Source of the DNA: Chitinophagales bacterium
GTDB lineage: Bacteria > Bacteroidota > Bacteroidia > Chitinophagales > JADIYW01
Direction of reading: 5' to 3'
DNA: 64,000 nt
Assembly: GCA_020636545.1 (NCBI GenBank)
Contig: JACJXS010000016.1
Span: forward strand, 41,850-105,849
Of the stretch, positions 63,838 through 64,000 are shown one piece after another. How positions within the stretch are numbered: the stretch's first letter is position 1; each line of letters starts with the position of its first letter. Under the pieces are notes generated by a model. It saw only the letters and a program-made list of their open reading frames with translations, did no database searches and had not been told where the DNA came from. A program made the translations under genes and the position numbers.

Positions 63838-64000
63838 TTATACAATTTTGAAACCTGCCGGTGCCTTACTTGATGTTTTAAGATGGTATGGAGAAATATA
63901 TAAAAGAGTTATCGTATCACCGTTCATATTAAAAATTTCGTATTCATCAATTGGCTTATTAATAGATGCTATTTCAAGGCTTTTTATTCTTCTCCATCTA
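63838..64000 (-). CDS. C-terminal fragment of an upstream operon gene
   Basis: The minus strand is open from the right edge to a TAA at 63838-63840, encoding at least 53 residues ending in APAGFKIV. The fragment contains DEYEIFNMNGDTITLLYISPYHL. It stops 17 bp before the Hsp70 ATG and so is likely the first visible gene of the operon. Too short to assign. Confidence 0.6.
   Translation of the reverse strand, partial: RWRRIKSLEIASINKPIDEYEIFNMNGDTITLLYISPYHLKTSSKAPAGFKIV

Overview
This is an AT-rich, compact genome segment from a member of the Bacteroidota. Supporting signs are TAnnTTTG-type -7 promoter boxes, almost no Shine-Dalgarno sequences, a type IX secretion (T9SS) component (PorT) next to ubiE, a protein with a T9SS C-terminal sorting domain, many Bacteroidota-style lipoproteins and the tRNA-tuf-secE-nusG arrangement. 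I cannot resolve order or genus.

Positions 1-42,200 look like ordinary core genome. They hold hpt, an M1 aminopeptidase, era, dnaB, an amino acid permease, argC, an acyl-CoA dehydrogenase, a kinase-RapZ fusion, engB, ubiE-porT, holA and a rhomboid protease. Then comes the translation/transcription block: four tRNAs, tuf, tRNA-Trp, secE, nusG, rplK, rplA, rplJ, rplL and rpoB. rpoB is closed by a strong bidirectional terminator and followed by convergent unrelated genes, so rpoC is not adjacent. After that come parE, feoAB, two thioredoxin-like proteins, a repeat lipoprotein that looks like a seven-bladed propeller, uvrB, a T9SS-type esterase and a Sco/heme-copper oxidase operon.

Positions 42,650-56,116 form an accessory cassette array. 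Single genes or short operons, all on the minus strand, are separated by 130-250 bp imperfect palindromes with TAAC...GTTA ends. The short sequences at the two ends of each gene module are complementary to each other across the gene, while the two ends of one palindrome usually are not. That is the geometry left by integron-type cassette insertion, but the cores do not fit the classical attC consensus and no integrase is in view. Cargo: a small zinc protein pair, a MerB-like protein, an esterase, a serine hydrolase, an unknown protein and a VOC protein. The last complete module is a 7.6-kb operon.

Positions 48,711-64,000 hold a large, apparently undescribed multigene system in two operon halves, each ending in the same roughly 230-bp structured repeat. 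One half encodes a bactofilin-like protein, two paralogous helical proteins, a coiled-coil protein with an extremely acidic tail, a four-helix membrane protein and an SPFH protein with four zinc ribbons (related to the B. subtilis YdjI type). The other half encodes a divergent Hsp70, a zinc-ribbon/transmembrane/LysM protein, a large membrane-anchored helical protein, a J-like protein lacking HPD, a GrpE-like exchange factor, a small membrane protein and a membrane-anchored protein with a beta-rich C-terminus. My inference is a membrane-associated chaperone/scaffold apparatus, possibly for envelope stress or defence; function is not shown by the sequence. The system continues past the right edge.
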